64,000 nucleotides of DNA from contig JAFAEQ010000053.1 in NCBI GenBank assembly GCA_023423935.1, forward strand, positions 31,172-95,171. Direction: 5' to 3'. Position numbers and translations under genes: made by a program. Below, piece after piece: positions 26,250 through 35,281 of the stretch (its first letter is position 1; each line of letters starts with the position of its first letter). The notes under the pieces were generated by a model that was given only the letters and a program-made list of their open reading frames with translations, searched no databases and had not been told where the DNA came from. The DNA comes from Pseudomonadota bacterium. Its GTDB lineage: Bacteria; Pseudomonadota; Gammaproteobacteria; Steroidobacterales; Steroidobacteraceae.

Positions 26250-26400
26250 CCCAAGCATCAGCGGCCTCCCTGCCGCTGTGCCCCGACGCGGATGTCGCAG
26301 CATCCGCATCAGCGTCACTCGACATAGCGAGTGACAATGACTAAGACGATCGAGAAGGCCAAATCGGAACCTGGATTAGCGTCATTTTTGAAATTCTTTC
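26250..26400. repeat. Hairpin-bearing direct repeat unit, copy 2
   Basis: Three hairpins in series: CAGCGGC-CTCCCT-GCCGCTG, GCGGATG-TCGCAG-CATCCGC, and GTCACTCG-ACATAG-CGAGTGAC. The TCGCAG loop is shared with copy 1 while the stem differs, indicating compensatory change. Confidence 0.6.
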
Positions 26401-26970
26401 AGGCGTGAAGTACCCGCGCTCAGCGACCTGCGGCCGAGCTCGATGGAGCCTGGCAGATTCAGAACACATCATCGCCACGGAACCGAGCAGCCCTGAATCT
26501 CGATGCTCCGATCTCTGTTGCTCTCGCGGTGAAGCGGAAGCGCTGTCATCGCGGTGAATTCTCCTGCAGGACGCCTGTCACCCGCGTTGCCGCAACGGCT
26601 CGGAGAATCCGCTCATCATGAACAGCGTTCTGGGTCAGGCATCTGAACTCCCCTAGGCTGCATGAGATGAATTCAAGGCAGAGACTTCGGCAGAACCGCT
26701 TACGACGCAGGATCGCAATCGTCGCGAAACAGTCCAACGTCTTGCCGCGATTGCGATGGGTGAGGCATTGATCCTAGAGTCGGCGCGAGTAGAGAGCAGG
26801 CATCTTCTCGTGCGATGCGGTGCGCGATCTGATCAGTCGACGAGTGCGATCGGTCAGCCACTCGACGCGGCGGGCCACCGCTGGGCTGGTATCGACCATT
26901 CGACGTCTGTCCGAAGCTCTTCGACTCGGAATCGGTCACACGCGACACAATTGGAAATGTAAGTCGACGC

Positions 26971-27429
26971 ATGGCGGACGCCAACCATAAACGCACAGCC
27001 GAGCAGATCTCGACCGATCTTTCGGCCGCGCGCACTGAGCTGTCTTTCCAGCGCACTCGCCTGAGCTCAGATCGCACGCTGATGTCCGTGATCCGCACAT
27101 CGCTTGCACTCATCAGCTTCGGGTTCACGATCCATACGGTGTTCCAGAGATTGGCCGAAAGCCAGGCGCTTACCGGATGGCATGGCGCGCGTAACTTCAG
27201 TGTCGCGCTCGTCGCTTTAGGTATCGTCATGCTGGTGACCGGGATCGTGTACGAAGTGACGTTCATGAGGGGAATGCGGAAGTCGCGCGACAATCTGAAG
27301 AGCGAGGGACTGGGCTATCCCGTGAGCATCTTTCCAATGTCCCTTCCGTTCTTCATTGCCGTAGCGCTGCTTGCCATTGGTATCGCCGTGATCGTGAGCA
27401 TGCTGTTTAGAATCGGCCCGTTCGTGTGA
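26971..27429 (+). CDS. DUF202-family inner-membrane protein (YidH-like)
   Basis: A 152-residue protein with three predicted membrane helices: ~40-60 (SVIRTSLALISFGFTIHTVF), ~75-95 (FSVALVALGIVMLVTGIVYE) and ~122-145 (LPFFIAVALLAIGIAVIVSM). The stretch ELSFQRTRLSSDRTLMSVIR matches the family signature (L-A-x-E-R-T-x-L-A-W-x-R-T-x-L-type). Function in the family is unknown. It is followed after 43 bp by a beta-barrel gene on the same strand. Confidence 0.85.
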   Translation: MADANHKRTAEQISTDLSAARTELSFQRTRLSSDRTLMSVIRTSLALISFGFTIHTVFQRLAESQALTGWHGARNFSVALVALGIVMLVTGIVYEVTFMRGMRKSRDNLKSEGLGYPVSIFPMSLPFFIAVALLAIGIAVIVSMLFRIGPFV

Positions 27430-27472
27430 GCCTCCGCCCTCTCATGAAGGGCGCACTTCGATCGCATCAACG

Positions 27473-28495
27473 ATGTTGCTTCACGGCAGTGACTTCGCTC
27501 AACGAGGCCGCGTCTGGTCGGCGAGACGGTGCATCATTCGCGCTATATGCCTGCTGTGCTGTGTGTTCGCAGCGGGTCGAAGTCACGCTCAGGAGCTGTA
27601 CCTGCTCGCTGGCGGACAACAAACGCCGGAGATCAATGACAGCTCGTACGCCTTCTCGATCGTGTACCAGCACAATGTCGCCGACCATGCTTTGCTCTCG
27701 TTCACCTGGCTGAATGAAGGTCACGTCGCCGCGCATCATCGCGATGGCTTCGGCTTGCAGGGCTGGTACCGATGGTTGAGTGCGGAACGATCCTGGGACG
27801 CGGCACTGGGAGTCGGACCTTATCGCTACTACGACACCACGCTGCATCCGAGCCGCGACATCGCAATCAACGATCACGGCTTCGGCGTGATCTACAGCGC
27901 CGCCGTGCATTGGTACAGATTTGCGCCGCTCATCCTGCAGGCCCGCTACAACAGGGTCGAGACGTCGTCCAGCATCAGCACGGATACGCTGTTACTGGGG
28001 ATCGGATATCAGTTCGAGTCAGACAGCCGAGCGGGACCGACCGTGCCGGCAAAGTCATATGGGTTTTCATCGGCGCAGCGCAACGAGCTGACGCTCATGC
28101 TGGGCTCGACGATCGTCAACGATTTCTCCTCGCCCACTGGAGCCGCAGCCGTGCTCGAGTATCGGCGCATGCTCACGCCGTACGTCGTCGTGACGGCAAA
28201 CGCGATCGATGAAGGCGAGGCCGGAGATGTGAAGCGACGCGGAGTGTCTGCTCAGCTTGGCGTGACACGTCGTTTTCTGGGTGAGCGCGCGGCGGTCGGC
28301 CTCGCCACGGGTCCGTACTTCGCCCGGGACGAGGGTGGGACGACCGCCAGTAGCCGCGTGCTCGGTTTGCTTGTGATGAGCGCTGCCTACGACGTGGGCC
28401 CGCGCTGGCACGCTCGCGCATGCTGGTATCGAACGGTCACGACGAACAGTCGCGACACGGACGTCATCGTGGTGGGTCTCGGCAGGGAGTTCTAG
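27473..28495 (+). CDS. Predicted outer-membrane beta-barrel protein of unknown function
   Basis: A 340-residue protein. A signal peptide lies within the first ~39 residues (AICLLCCVFAAGRSHAQ). The body alternates short aromatic/hydrophobic strands with turns (FSIVYQHNVADHALLSFTWL; GLQGWYRWLSAERSWDAALG) and ends ...VIVVGLGREF with a terminal Phe. These are typical of a small barrel. Two similar halves may be present (YLLAGGQQTPEIN versus LTLMLGSTIVNDF). It probably shares a transcript with the DUF202 gene. I do not recognise the family. Confidence 0.7.
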   Translation: MLLHGSDFAQRGRVWSARRCIIRAICLLCCVFAAGRSHAQELYLLAGGQQTPEINDSSYAFSIVYQHNVADHALLSFTWLNEGHVAAHHRDGFGLQGWYRWLSAERSWDAALGVGPYRYYDTTLHPSRDIAINDHGFGVIYSAAVHWYRFAPLILQARYNRVETSSSISTDTLLLGIGYQFESDSRAGPTVPAKSYGFSSAQRNELTLMLGSTIVNDFSSPTGAAAVLEYRRMLTPYVVVTANAIDEGEAGDVKRRGVSAQLGVTRRFLGERAAVGLATGPYFARDEGGTTASSRVLGLLVMSAAYDVGPRWHARACWYRTVTTNSRDTDVIVVGLGREF

Positions 28496-28570
28496 GACGA
28501 TTCGCACTGCAGAACAGGCGGCCTCAAACCATACCGCCGCCTGCCTGAGGCCTGCCCCTCGGCTCGCGAC

Positions 28571-28588
28571 CACACATATATATGTGTG
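28571..28588. other. Perfect 18-bp palindrome
   Basis: CACACATATATATGTGTG is a perfect palindrome between two convergent genes (stops at 28495 and 28607). It could act as a cruciform, a terminator stem without loop, or a binding site. Confidence 0.5.
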
Positions 28589-28606
28589 CGTCAGACCCGC
28601 CAGAGG

Positions 28607-29509
28607 TCAGCCGCCGAATACCTGCAGCAGGTGTCGACCGTACTTCCCGGAATGGGTGGCGGTCGTCGCAACGATCGCGTAGGCGAACACGAGCCCAACG
28701 ATCACGAGCGCGGCCAGTGCCGGCCACTTCGAGCCGCGCAGTAAACCACTGATTTGCTTGTGCTTGTTGCGAATGAAGAATTCGGCAACCAGCAGGTTCG
28801 GAACAAAGAAGGCGTAGAAGATGAAGTAGTCGAACAGGCCGATGGCTCCGTCCTGGCCGATGCCGATGCCGCCGGCGAGGTCTTCCCAGGCGCGGTACTC
28901 GATGTCGAAGATCCATGAGCCCAGAACCATTGCGAACAGGCGGATGGCCCACGCCCGGTGCAGATCGAAGCGTCTCGCTCGCGCGTGCACATAGGCCATG
29001 GCCGCGCTCAGCATCATCAGCGCGCCCCAGATCCCGAACGCAATCGACGATGCCGTGTAGCTTGCACCGTGGGTCAGGATGAATGACATCCCGCCGACAC
29101 CGGCGAGCAGACCTGCAGTGACATAGACCCTGCCCGTCCAGCGATGCACCGTTCGGTGGCGGGCCCGGATGCGGGACGAAAGCAAAATCGGCCACGCCGT
29201 TACCAGCACGGTGCCCATGAAGTAGTGCATGCCGATGCCGAGATTGGCGATCCAGTCGGTGCTGGCGCGCATGGGTACACCGGACACCAGATCGTGCCAT
29301 TGAACGAAGTTCTCGCCGGTACCGCCCGTCGCTCGGAGAACGATGTAGACGCCGAAGGTCACCATGCCTGCGAGGGTCGCGAAAAAGAAGAACCGGCCAG
29401 TCCAGCGGAACAGCCGATCTTCTGTCGCATGGCCGGGCAATCGGGGGCTGATGGGCCGCTCTCTTCTTGTTGCCGTGTCACCGGCATCGAATCCTGGAAT
29501 CGCGCTCAT
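28607..29509 (-). CDS. DUF2306-type multi-pass membrane protein
   Basis: A 300-residue protein with about seven hydrophobic helices (FFFFATLAGMVTFGVYIVLR; GMHYFMGTVLVTAWPILLSS; VYVTAGLLAGVGGMSFILTH; WPALAALVIVGLVFAYAIVA). The order and the R-x-R-H-R-x-V-H-R-W-x-G-R stretch after helix three match DUF2306 membrane proteins (established family pattern, recalled). The function of that family is not known. It is convergent with the barrel gene and divergent from the CadC-type regulator at 29690. Confidence 0.75.
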   Translation of the reverse strand: MSAIPGFDAGDTATRRERPISPRLPGHATEDRLFRWTGRFFFFATLAGMVTFGVYIVLRATGGTGENFVQWHDLVSGVPMRASTDWIANLGIGMHYFMGTVLVTAWPILLSSRIRARHRTVHRWTGRVYVTAGLLAGVGGMSFILTHGASYTASSIAFGIWGALMMLSAAMAYVHARARRFDLHRAWAIRLFAMVLGSWIFDIEYRAWEDLAGGIGIGQDGAIGLFDYFIFYAFFVPNLLVAEFFIRNKHKQISGLLRGSKWPALAALVIVGLVFAYAIVATTATHSGKYGRHLLQVFGG

Positions 29510-29689
29510 GGCGGGTCTGATCCTTGGTCTGGTTCCCGGCCACAGCGTGCCTGCGCGGAAGTCACAGAGTCCTGAGGGAAGGCTCAGGAAATTCGCAGGT
29601 CGATGAGGAACCGCTCAGGTCAGGTTTGGCGCAGTACCAATCGGCTCCACATATACTGACGGGCGAAAAATCCGCCGCTCGGGAACCGC

Positions 29690-31705
29690 ATGCCGCCTGT
29701 ATCGGACCGCCTCACCGTCGACGATGTCGTCATCGATTTCACAGGGAGACGGCTGTTACGCGGCGGCCATGAACAGACGCTCGAACCCAAGGCATTCGCA
29801 GTGCTCGCGCTTCTCGCGCGGTCCCCTGGCCGGGTGTTTACGCGCGACGAAATCCTTGACGCCGTCTGGGGTCATCGGCACGTCACCCAGAGCGTCTTGA
29901 ATCGGATCATGAGCCTGTTACGCCAGGCGCTGGGTGAGGATGCGCAGCATCCGCGCTTCCTGCATACGGTGCACGCGATCGGATATCGCTTCGACCTGCC
30001 CGCCTCTGCGACCCTGCCGTCGGCGGCAGCGGACGAGATCGAAAATCCGCCGGCGAGCATCCCTCCACCCGCCCCCGTTCCGACTGCAGGAATCTCAGAG
30101 TGGGTTCGCAAGCGCCGGGCGGTCTTCGCTGTCGCAGCTGCGGCAGTCCTCGCGATCGCTGCCACCGTCACGTGGCTGCGTCACGACCCAAAGAGTTCTG
30201 CAGTCGCCGACGCACTCGCGACACAACCTTCACTGGCGGTGCTGCCCTTCGCGGATCTATCGGAGTCGCGTGATCAGGAGTACCTCGCCGACGGTCTGGC
30301 GGAAGAAATTCTCAATCATCTGGCACAAGTGTCGGGACTGAGGGTCGTCGGTCGCTCGTCCAGTTTCTCGTTCAAGGGCAAGAACGAAGACCTGCGCATC
30401 ATCGGCCAGAAGCTCGGCGTGACTCACATACTGGAAGGCAGTGTGCGCAAAGCGGGCGATCAGCTGCGTGTCACTGCACAGCTCATTCGCGCCGATGATG
30501 GCACCCACCTTTGGTCGAAGACTTACTCGCGTGTACTGCCTGACGTATTCGCGGTGCAGGATGAGATCTCGAGCGATGTGGCGCGCTCGCTGAGCGTCAA
30601 GCTCGACGTGGTGACATTCAATCGCGAACAGGGTGGAACGACGAACGTCGAAGCGTACGAACGCTTCCTGCGTTGGCGCGGCATCGTAATGGCGGAGCTG
30701 TTCGATTTCGAGCACGACCGTGAACGTCTGCAACTGGCGCGCGAGATGGTGGCGCTGGATCCGCAATGCGTGGTGTGTCGCGATGCGCTCGCCAGCTCGC
30801 TGAACACCATGGCGAGCCACGTCGGCGGTGAACAAGCCGCACGGCTGCGTGCAGAGGCCGCGCAGGTTCGCCAGGACATTGAACGAATGGCACCCGAGAG
30901 CTGGGTCGCCAAACGTGATCGATCCAACGCGCTATGGCGCGAGGGCAAGCGCGCCGAAGCCATCGCACTCGCGAAAGAGATTGCGGACGCAGGCCCGCCG
31001 ACCAAGGAGCGTGTCTGGGACTACGCATTCATGATCTTCGCCATGGGTCATCTGAACGAAACCATCGCGCTTGTCGAGCAGGTGCGTGCGGTCGAGCCGA
31101 TGGCCTTATTTCTGTCGCGCGATCTGCAGTACGACTACACCGCGGCGCGCCGCTTCGAGGATGCCGAGGCGGAGTATCAACGCGGCCTGAAGCTGGACGG
31201 TAATCAACTGGAGCCGACCTACGTCGCCTTCCTTCGCCAATTGGCGGGGCGACGGCCTGGCGGTTTGAATGAACTGCGAGCACTGCATGGAAAATTGCTG
31301 GGACACAGCAAGGAGTTCGACGCGCCGTTCTTTCACGATCTGGGCAAGGTGCTGGATGATCGCGAAGCCATGCTCGCGCTCGTGCGCAAAGCACTCGCAG
31401 ACCCGACCGATCGCGGCATCGAGCCCGCGTATGTGCCGATCTCCGTCGCCGATGCCCTAGGCGATGTCGAGCTGGCCTTGGCCGCGATGCGCAAGAATCT
31501 GGAAGCGCAGGAGGGTTTCGGGGAGCGCGCCATGGCGCAGTACGCCTACGTCGTTTTCTGGATCTCCCCGTACTCGAATCTTCGTGCGCATCCCGAGTTC
31601 AAGAAGCTGCTGATCGAAGCAGGTGTAGCCGACTACTGGCGCCAAACCGGCACGTGGGGCGATGGCTGCACGCCGATCGGCGCAGACGACTTCGAGTGCC
31701 AATGA
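29690..31705 (+). CDS. CadC-type transmembrane regulator with TolB-like and TPR domains (paralogue 1)
   Basis: A 671-residue protein. Residues ~5-105 form an OmpR/PhoB-type winged helix (LEPKAFAVLALLARSPGRVF; VLNRIMSLLRQALGEDAQHP; IGYRFDLP). One membrane helix lies at ~143-160 (AVFAVAAAAVLAIAATVTWL). A TolB/FlgO-like domain follows at ~180-320 (SLAVLPFADLSESRDQEYLA, DGLAEEILNHLAQ, LEGSVRKAGDQLRVTAQLI). The C-terminal half has TPR-like helices. Such proteins sense outside the cytoplasm and bind DNA inside. The candidate target is the iron-type receptor 250 bp downstream, or itself. A close domain-for-domain paralogue lies at 45818-47752. Confidence 0.88.
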   Translation: MPPVSDRLTVDDVVIDFTGRRLLRGGHEQTLEPKAFAVLALLARSPGRVFTRDEILDAVWGHRHVTQSVLNRIMSLLRQALGEDAQHPRFLHTVHAIGYRFDLPASATLPSAAADEIENPPASIPPPAPVPTAGISEWVRKRRAVFAVAAAAVLAIAATVTWLRHDPKSSAVADALATQPSLAVLPFADLSESRDQEYLADGLAEEILNHLAQVSGLRVVGRSSSFSFKGKNEDLRIIGQKLGVTHILEGSVRKAGDQLRVTAQLIRADDGTHLWSKTYSRVLPDVFAVQDEISSDVARSLSVKLDVVTFNREQGGTTNVEAYERFLRWRGIVMAELFDFEHDRERLQLAREMVALDPQCVVCRDALASSLNTMASHVGGEQAARLRAEAAQVRQDIERMAPESWVAKRDRSNALWREGKRAEAIALAKEIADAGPPTKERVWDYAFMIFAMGHLNETIALVEQVRAVEPMALFLSRDLQYDYTAARRFEDAEAEYQRGLKLDGNQLEPTYVAFLRQLAGRRPGGLNELRALHGKLLGHSKEFDAPFFHDLGKVLDDREAMLALVRKALADPTDRGIEPAYVPISVADALGDVELALAAMRKNLEAQEGFGERAMAQYAYVVFWISPYSNLRAHPEFKKLLIEAGVADYWRQTGTWGDGCTPIGADDFECQ

Positions 31706-31761
31706 CCGATGCCGCCGATATGCGATTCGAGGACTAGGAAAACCAAGATAACCTAGACAAC

Positions 31762-31780
31762 GCGAATCATTCTCATTAAC
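31762..31780. promoter_or_regulatory. Fur-box-like operator
   Basis: GCGAATCATTCTCATTAAC matches 13 of 19 positions of the classic 19-bp Fur consensus by eye. It lies 178 bp before the start of a TonB receptor, with a worn copy of the MITE-like repeat between site and gene. Confidence 0.55.
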
Positions 31781-31830
31781 ATCCGCTCCAGCTCTTGTAG
31801 CCGTCGCCAACGAGTCAAACATCTATTTAC

Positions 31831-31938
31831 GCGCTGATTAAGCGACTTCCCTGACCCACGGAAGTTGGCAACTGCCGGAAATACTTCGACGAGCGAAGTG
31901 CCAACGCGGCGCATTGCGACTTGTTCAGCGCTTACCTA
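31831..31938. mobile_element. MITE-like element, worn copy C
   Basis: GCGCTGATTAAGCGACTTCC at one end and the inverse of CTTGTTCAGCGCTTACCT at the other form the terminal repeats. The interior follows copies at 26126 and 45617 with many substitutions. It separates the Fur-like site from the receptor start. Confidence 0.5.
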
Positions 31939-31957
31939 GGTTGGGAGGCTTCTTCAG

Positions 31958-34090
31958 ATGAGTTCGTCTGCTTCTGCGGTGCGCATCGCGCTCCGTACGG
32001 TTTCCTGCGCCCTGCTCACCTGGGTTGGCGCCCAAGCATCTGCGAACAGCACGGTCGCCTCGAATGAGGAAACCATCGACCGCGTCGTCGTCACAGCCTC
32101 GGGCTTTCTGCAGAAGATCGAGAACGCGCCTGCGAGCATCACGGTACTGAGCCGAGATGAGCTCGAGTCGCGCGCCTATCACGGGCTTGCCGAGGCGCTG
32201 GCCGAAGTCGAAGGGATCGACATCGGCGATGCGGTCGACAAGACCGGCGCGCCGAGCATCAGCATTCGCGGCATGCCGTCCGAGTACACCTTGATTCTCA
32301 TCGACGGGCGTCGGCAGAACGTCGCCGGCAACGTCGCACCGAACGGTTTCGGCGGCACCCAGAACAATTTCATTCCCCCGCTTGCCGCGATCGAGCGTAT
32401 CGAAGTCATTCGTGGCCCGATGTCCACGCTCTATGGATCGGATGCGATGGGCGGCGTCGTGAACATCATCACTCGCAAAGTCGATACCGACTGGAGTTCC
32501 TCGATCGGCGTCGACCATGTGGCACAGGCAGACTCACGCTTCGGCGACAGCTCATCCGCGAACGCGTCGCTGAGCGGACCGCTCATCGCCGATCGCCTCG
32601 GCTTCTTCGTTCATGGCGCGATCTACGATCGCGATGCCGCGAATGTCCGCTACAGCGATTCGAGCGGCGACGAAGTCGTGCCGTGGATGGGCGCGAATCC
32701 CGTCAGCTACACCAATCACAACGTCGGCGCGCGTCTGCATTGGCTCATCACGGATGCGCAGGAGCTTTCGCTCGAAGGCTCGATCAATCGACAGAAGTAC
32801 GACAACAGCAAAGGACAGGTCGGTACGCTCGGCAGCGGAGGCTATGGCCCCGTCCAGCGATATCACCGTGAACAGATCACGCTTGCACACACGGCACGCT
32901 TCGACTTCGGCACGTTGGAGTCGAGCGTCATGCGCAACACCACTGAAACGATCGGCAGGCTGATCCCTGTCGGCGTACCAGGCGCCGGCTCGCCGCGTGC
33001 GCTCGAGAACGACAACCTCGTGTTCGATACCAAGCTCACTTCGAACATCGGCCGGCATGTCGTCACCTTCGGTGGACAATGGTGGGAGTCCGAGATGGTC
33101 GATGCCGTCGCCGCCCAGCCGTTCGAGCACGAGCAATGGGCCATGTTCGTCGAAGACGAGTGGCGCTTCGCCGACTCGATGTCGTTGACGGTCGGCGTGA
33201 GGCGCGACGATCACAGCACGTTCGGCGGACACACGAGCCCGCGTGCTTACCTCGTGTGGAACGCGAGCGATCATTGGACTTTGAAGGGCGGCGTAAGCGC
33301 AGGCTACAAGACGCCGCGGCTGGATCAGCTGGCGGATGGCATCGTCGGCTTCGGCGGCCAGGGCACCATTCCGCTGATCGGATCGCCGGGATTGAAGCCG
33401 GAGACGAGCACGTCCACGGAGCTCGGCCTGTACTTCGACAATCGCCGCGGCATGCGCGCCAATGTCACGCTGTTCAACAACGACTTCGAAGACAAGATCG
33501 CTACGGGCGCACCGATAGCGAACTGTCACTTCAACAACTTCCAGCAGCCATGCCTCGACCTCGGTCCGCAGTGGACGCGAAGCCCGACGTTTGCACAAAG
33601 CGTGAACATCGACGAGGCGGTGACGCGCGGCGTCGAGGTCGCAAGCTCGCTGCAACTCGCGGCAGACTGGTCCCTGGATCTGAACTACACCTACGTCGAC
33701 AGCGAGCAGAAAAGCGGCGCCGGCGCAGGGCTCCCGCTGGCTAATACGCCCGAGCACATGGTGAATGCAAAGATCGACTGGACCTTGAGCGAACGAGTTG
33801 GGTTGTACGTGCGCGGAGAGCATCGCAGCGACCGCTTCCGAGGTGCTGGCGCAGCGCAGACCGGGCTCGGCAACTACAAGGCGTACTCGCTCGCACATGT
33901 CGGCGGCCGCTATCAGCTCACCGACCACGTATCGCTCAACGCGGCGATCTACAACGTGTTCGACAAGGACTTCATCGACTTTCAGCCGTACGTCAACGAC
34001 GCAAGCACCGGTGCCCTTGCCTACGCGAACATGTATCCGAACAGCGATGAGGGCCGCCGTTTCTGGCTCTCTGCGAACGTGACTTTCTGA
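31958..34090 (+). CDS. TonB-dependent siderophore-type outer-membrane receptor (FepA/CirA-like)
   Basis: A 710-residue receptor without an STN domain. GGGAGG lies nine bases before the start. Signal peptide ~1-29 (TVSCALLTWVGAQASA). The plug begins IDRVVVTASGFLQKIENAPA and includes SIRGMPSEYTLILIDGRRQN and YGSDAMGGVVNIITRKV. The barrel ends EGRRFWLSANVTF. Plug features (ENAPASITVLSRDEL) are those of catecholate/colicin-type receptors. The Fur-like site upstream supports iron-dependent repression. The ligand is not determined by sequence. Confidence 0.9.
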   Translation: MSSSASAVRIALRTVSCALLTWVGAQASANSTVASNEETIDRVVVTASGFLQKIENAPASITVLSRDELESRAYHGLAEALAEVEGIDIGDAVDKTGAPSISIRGMPSEYTLILIDGRRQNVAGNVAPNGFGGTQNNFIPPLAAIERIEVIRGPMSTLYGSDAMGGVVNIITRKVDTDWSSSIGVDHVAQADSRFGDSSSANASLSGPLIADRLGFFVHGAIYDRDAANVRYSDSSGDEVVPWMGANPVSYTNHNVGARLHWLITDAQELSLEGSINRQKYDNSKGQVGTLGSGGYGPVQRYHREQITLAHTARFDFGTLESSVMRNTTETIGRLIPVGVPGAGSPRALENDNLVFDTKLTSNIGRHVVTFGGQWWESEMVDAVAAQPFEHEQWAMFVEDEWRFADSMSLTVGVRRDDHSTFGGHTSPRAYLVWNASDHWTLKGGVSAGYKTPRLDQLADGIVGFGGQGTIPLIGSPGLKPETSTSTELGLYFDNRRGMRANVTLFNNDFEDKIATGAPIANCHFNNFQQPCLDLGPQWTRSPTFAQSVNIDEAVTRGVEVASSLQLAADWSLDLNYTYVDSEQKSGAGAGLPLANTPEHMVNAKIDWTLSERVGLYVRGEHRSDRFRGAGAAQTGLGNYKAYSLAHVGGRYQLTDHVSLNAAIYNVFDKDFIDFQPYVNDASTGALAYANMYPNSDEGRRFWLSANVTF

Positions 34091-34095
34091 GTTTA

Positions 34096-34377
34096 GAGTA
34101 ACCACAAAGATCACATAGAAACACAAAGTGCGGAGTGTGGCCTCTAATGGACTGTAACGACTGATTCGAGAGTGCTGCTTTGGTCGTCATCCCGGCGAAG
34201 GGCCGGGATCTCCGCGCGGGATTTCCCGTCGGGCAGGGCCTGGCCCCCGGCCTTCGCCGGGGTGACCCCATAATGGCCTTCGCCGGGGTGACATCAATAC
34301 TCAATCGGCTGTTACAGGTCACTAGCAACCGATCGCCGTTCTTTGTGATCTTTGTGTTCTATGTGGTTACTCTGGCT
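34096..34377. repeat. Inverted repeat enclosing REP palindromes
   Basis: AGAGTAACCACAAAGATCAC (34096 onward) and the inverse of GATCTTTGTGTTCTATGTGG (to ~34377) form a ~40-bp imperfect inverted repeat. Between them lie REP-type palindromes such as GTCATCCCGGCGAAGGGCCG and CCGGCCTTCGCCGGGGTGAC. The block TGTAACGACTGATTCGAGAG at 34152 recurs at 42478. It fills the 310-bp gap 34091-34400. Confidence 0.65.
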
Positions 34378-34400
34378 CTCGTCTTCCGCGACGCGCACTG

Positions 34401-34967
34401 TCAGTGCTGCGTGGCGAAGCGCACATCGACGAGGGAGAATCTCAGGCTGCTGACGCATTGCCTGAAACTTTCCCAGGCCGGATGCAGCCCCAGTTGAGCA
34501 CACGACAACTCGGCTCTGTGGTCCTGCTCCGAGTGGGTCATGTGGTGGTAATACTTTCTGGGAAGCTCATCGGCCTGCGACACAGAGGCGTTCGTCTTCG
34601 CCTCGCTCGGCCCCGCACCGCTCGCGTCGAGCGATGACGTTGCGGCCTGCATCGCCTGCCATTTGAAGCTCACCGTACATTTCGCAAGCTCGGGCGTTCC
34701 GCGTTCCATGCCCTGCCCCATGCAGAATTGATCCGCTCGCGACAACACGTCGGCTTCCTTCATCGAGAGCACGCTGCCCGCGAGGCTCCCCGCGCACGCT
34801 TCGAACTCCGCACCGGCTCTCAGGCCCATGATGTCGCTGCACGCGTGCTGCACGAGCAGCGCGTTGTCGGCATCCAGTCCATAGTGGCCCGGAGATGACG
34901 TCGCGCACCCCGCCGCGAGCGCGGTGATGACACCGATCGCGGCGATCCGAAGTGAGCGGATCAGCAT
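34401..34967 (-). CDS. Small lipoprotein of unknown function
   Basis: A 188-residue lipoprotein. The ATG at 34967 has AAGGA nine bases upstream and opens a lipoprotein signal (AAIGVITALAAGCATSS, lipobox A-A-G-C). Five or more further Cys residues (HACSDIMG, EACAGSLAG, DQFCMGQG, AKCTVSFKW, ELSCAQLG, FRQCVSSLR) are spaced as in a disulphide-bonded helical domain. It starts 5 bp after the stop of the small secreted gene at 34973 and probably shares a transcript with it. I do not recognise the family. Confidence 0.75.
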   Translation of the reverse strand: MLIRSLRIAAIGVITALAAGCATSSPGHYGLDADNALLVQHACSDIMGLRAGAEFEACAGSLAGSVLSMKEADVLSRADQFCMGQGMERGTPELAKCTVSFKWQAMQAATSSLDASGAGPSEAKTNASVSQADELPRKYYHHMTHSEQDHRAELSCAQLGLHPAWESFRQCVSSLRFSLVDVRFATQH

Positions 34968-34972
34968 GGCCG

Positions 34973-35233
34973 CTAGTCCTTCTTCTGCGAGACGTCCTGC
35001 GCGACGACTTTGCCGTCGCAGACCGTCACTTTCTTGTTCTTGAACCGTACACCCTGCACCGATTTCGGACCCGTGGGCCACACAGCGACGCGACGCGTCT
35101 CTTCGCGACATCCATCGCCATCGGTTCGCTTCGCGTCAGTCGCACCGGCGAGCGGTGCGGCGAACAGACCTGCAAACACAAGGCTCGATGAAACCAGGAC
35201 GGTGGCAGGAACTCGACTCTTCAACATTCTCAT
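34973..35233 (-). CDS. Small secreted protein (86 aa)
   Basis: A signal peptide of ~31 residues (VLVSSSLVFAGLFAAPLAGA) is followed by a short charged domain with two Cys (GDGCREETRR and KVTVCDGK) that may pair. The start lies 48 bp after the stop of the SulP gene and the stop 5 bp before the lipoprotein, so carbonic anhydrase, transporter, this gene and the lipoprotein could form one operon. Function unknown. Confidence 0.7.
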   Translation of the reverse strand: MRMLKSRVPATVLVSSSLVFAGLFAAPLAGATDAKRTDGDGCREETRRVAVWPTGPKSVQGVRFKNKKVTVCDGKVVAQDVSQKKD

Positions 35234-35281
35234 CAGGTAATACTCCGATACTGCGAATTTCGGGATGACGATTGATTTCGC

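Larger units (their letters stand above)
25795..26970. other. 1.2-kb gap filled with repeats; no supportable gene
   Basis: Contains a pair of hairpin-bearing direct repeats (25958-26110 and 26250-26400) around a ~115-bp element with terminal inverted repeats (26126-26240). From 26400 to 26970 I see no gene and no clear repeat. Open frames here lack ribosome-binding sites and have no recognisable protein. Confidence 0.6.

Noticed and set aside
32552..34126. A 524-codon open frame on the minus strand
   Set aside because: It lies opposite the iron-type TonB receptor gene, is Arg/Val-rich and has no recognisable domain. It is a shadow of GC-rich coding sequence.
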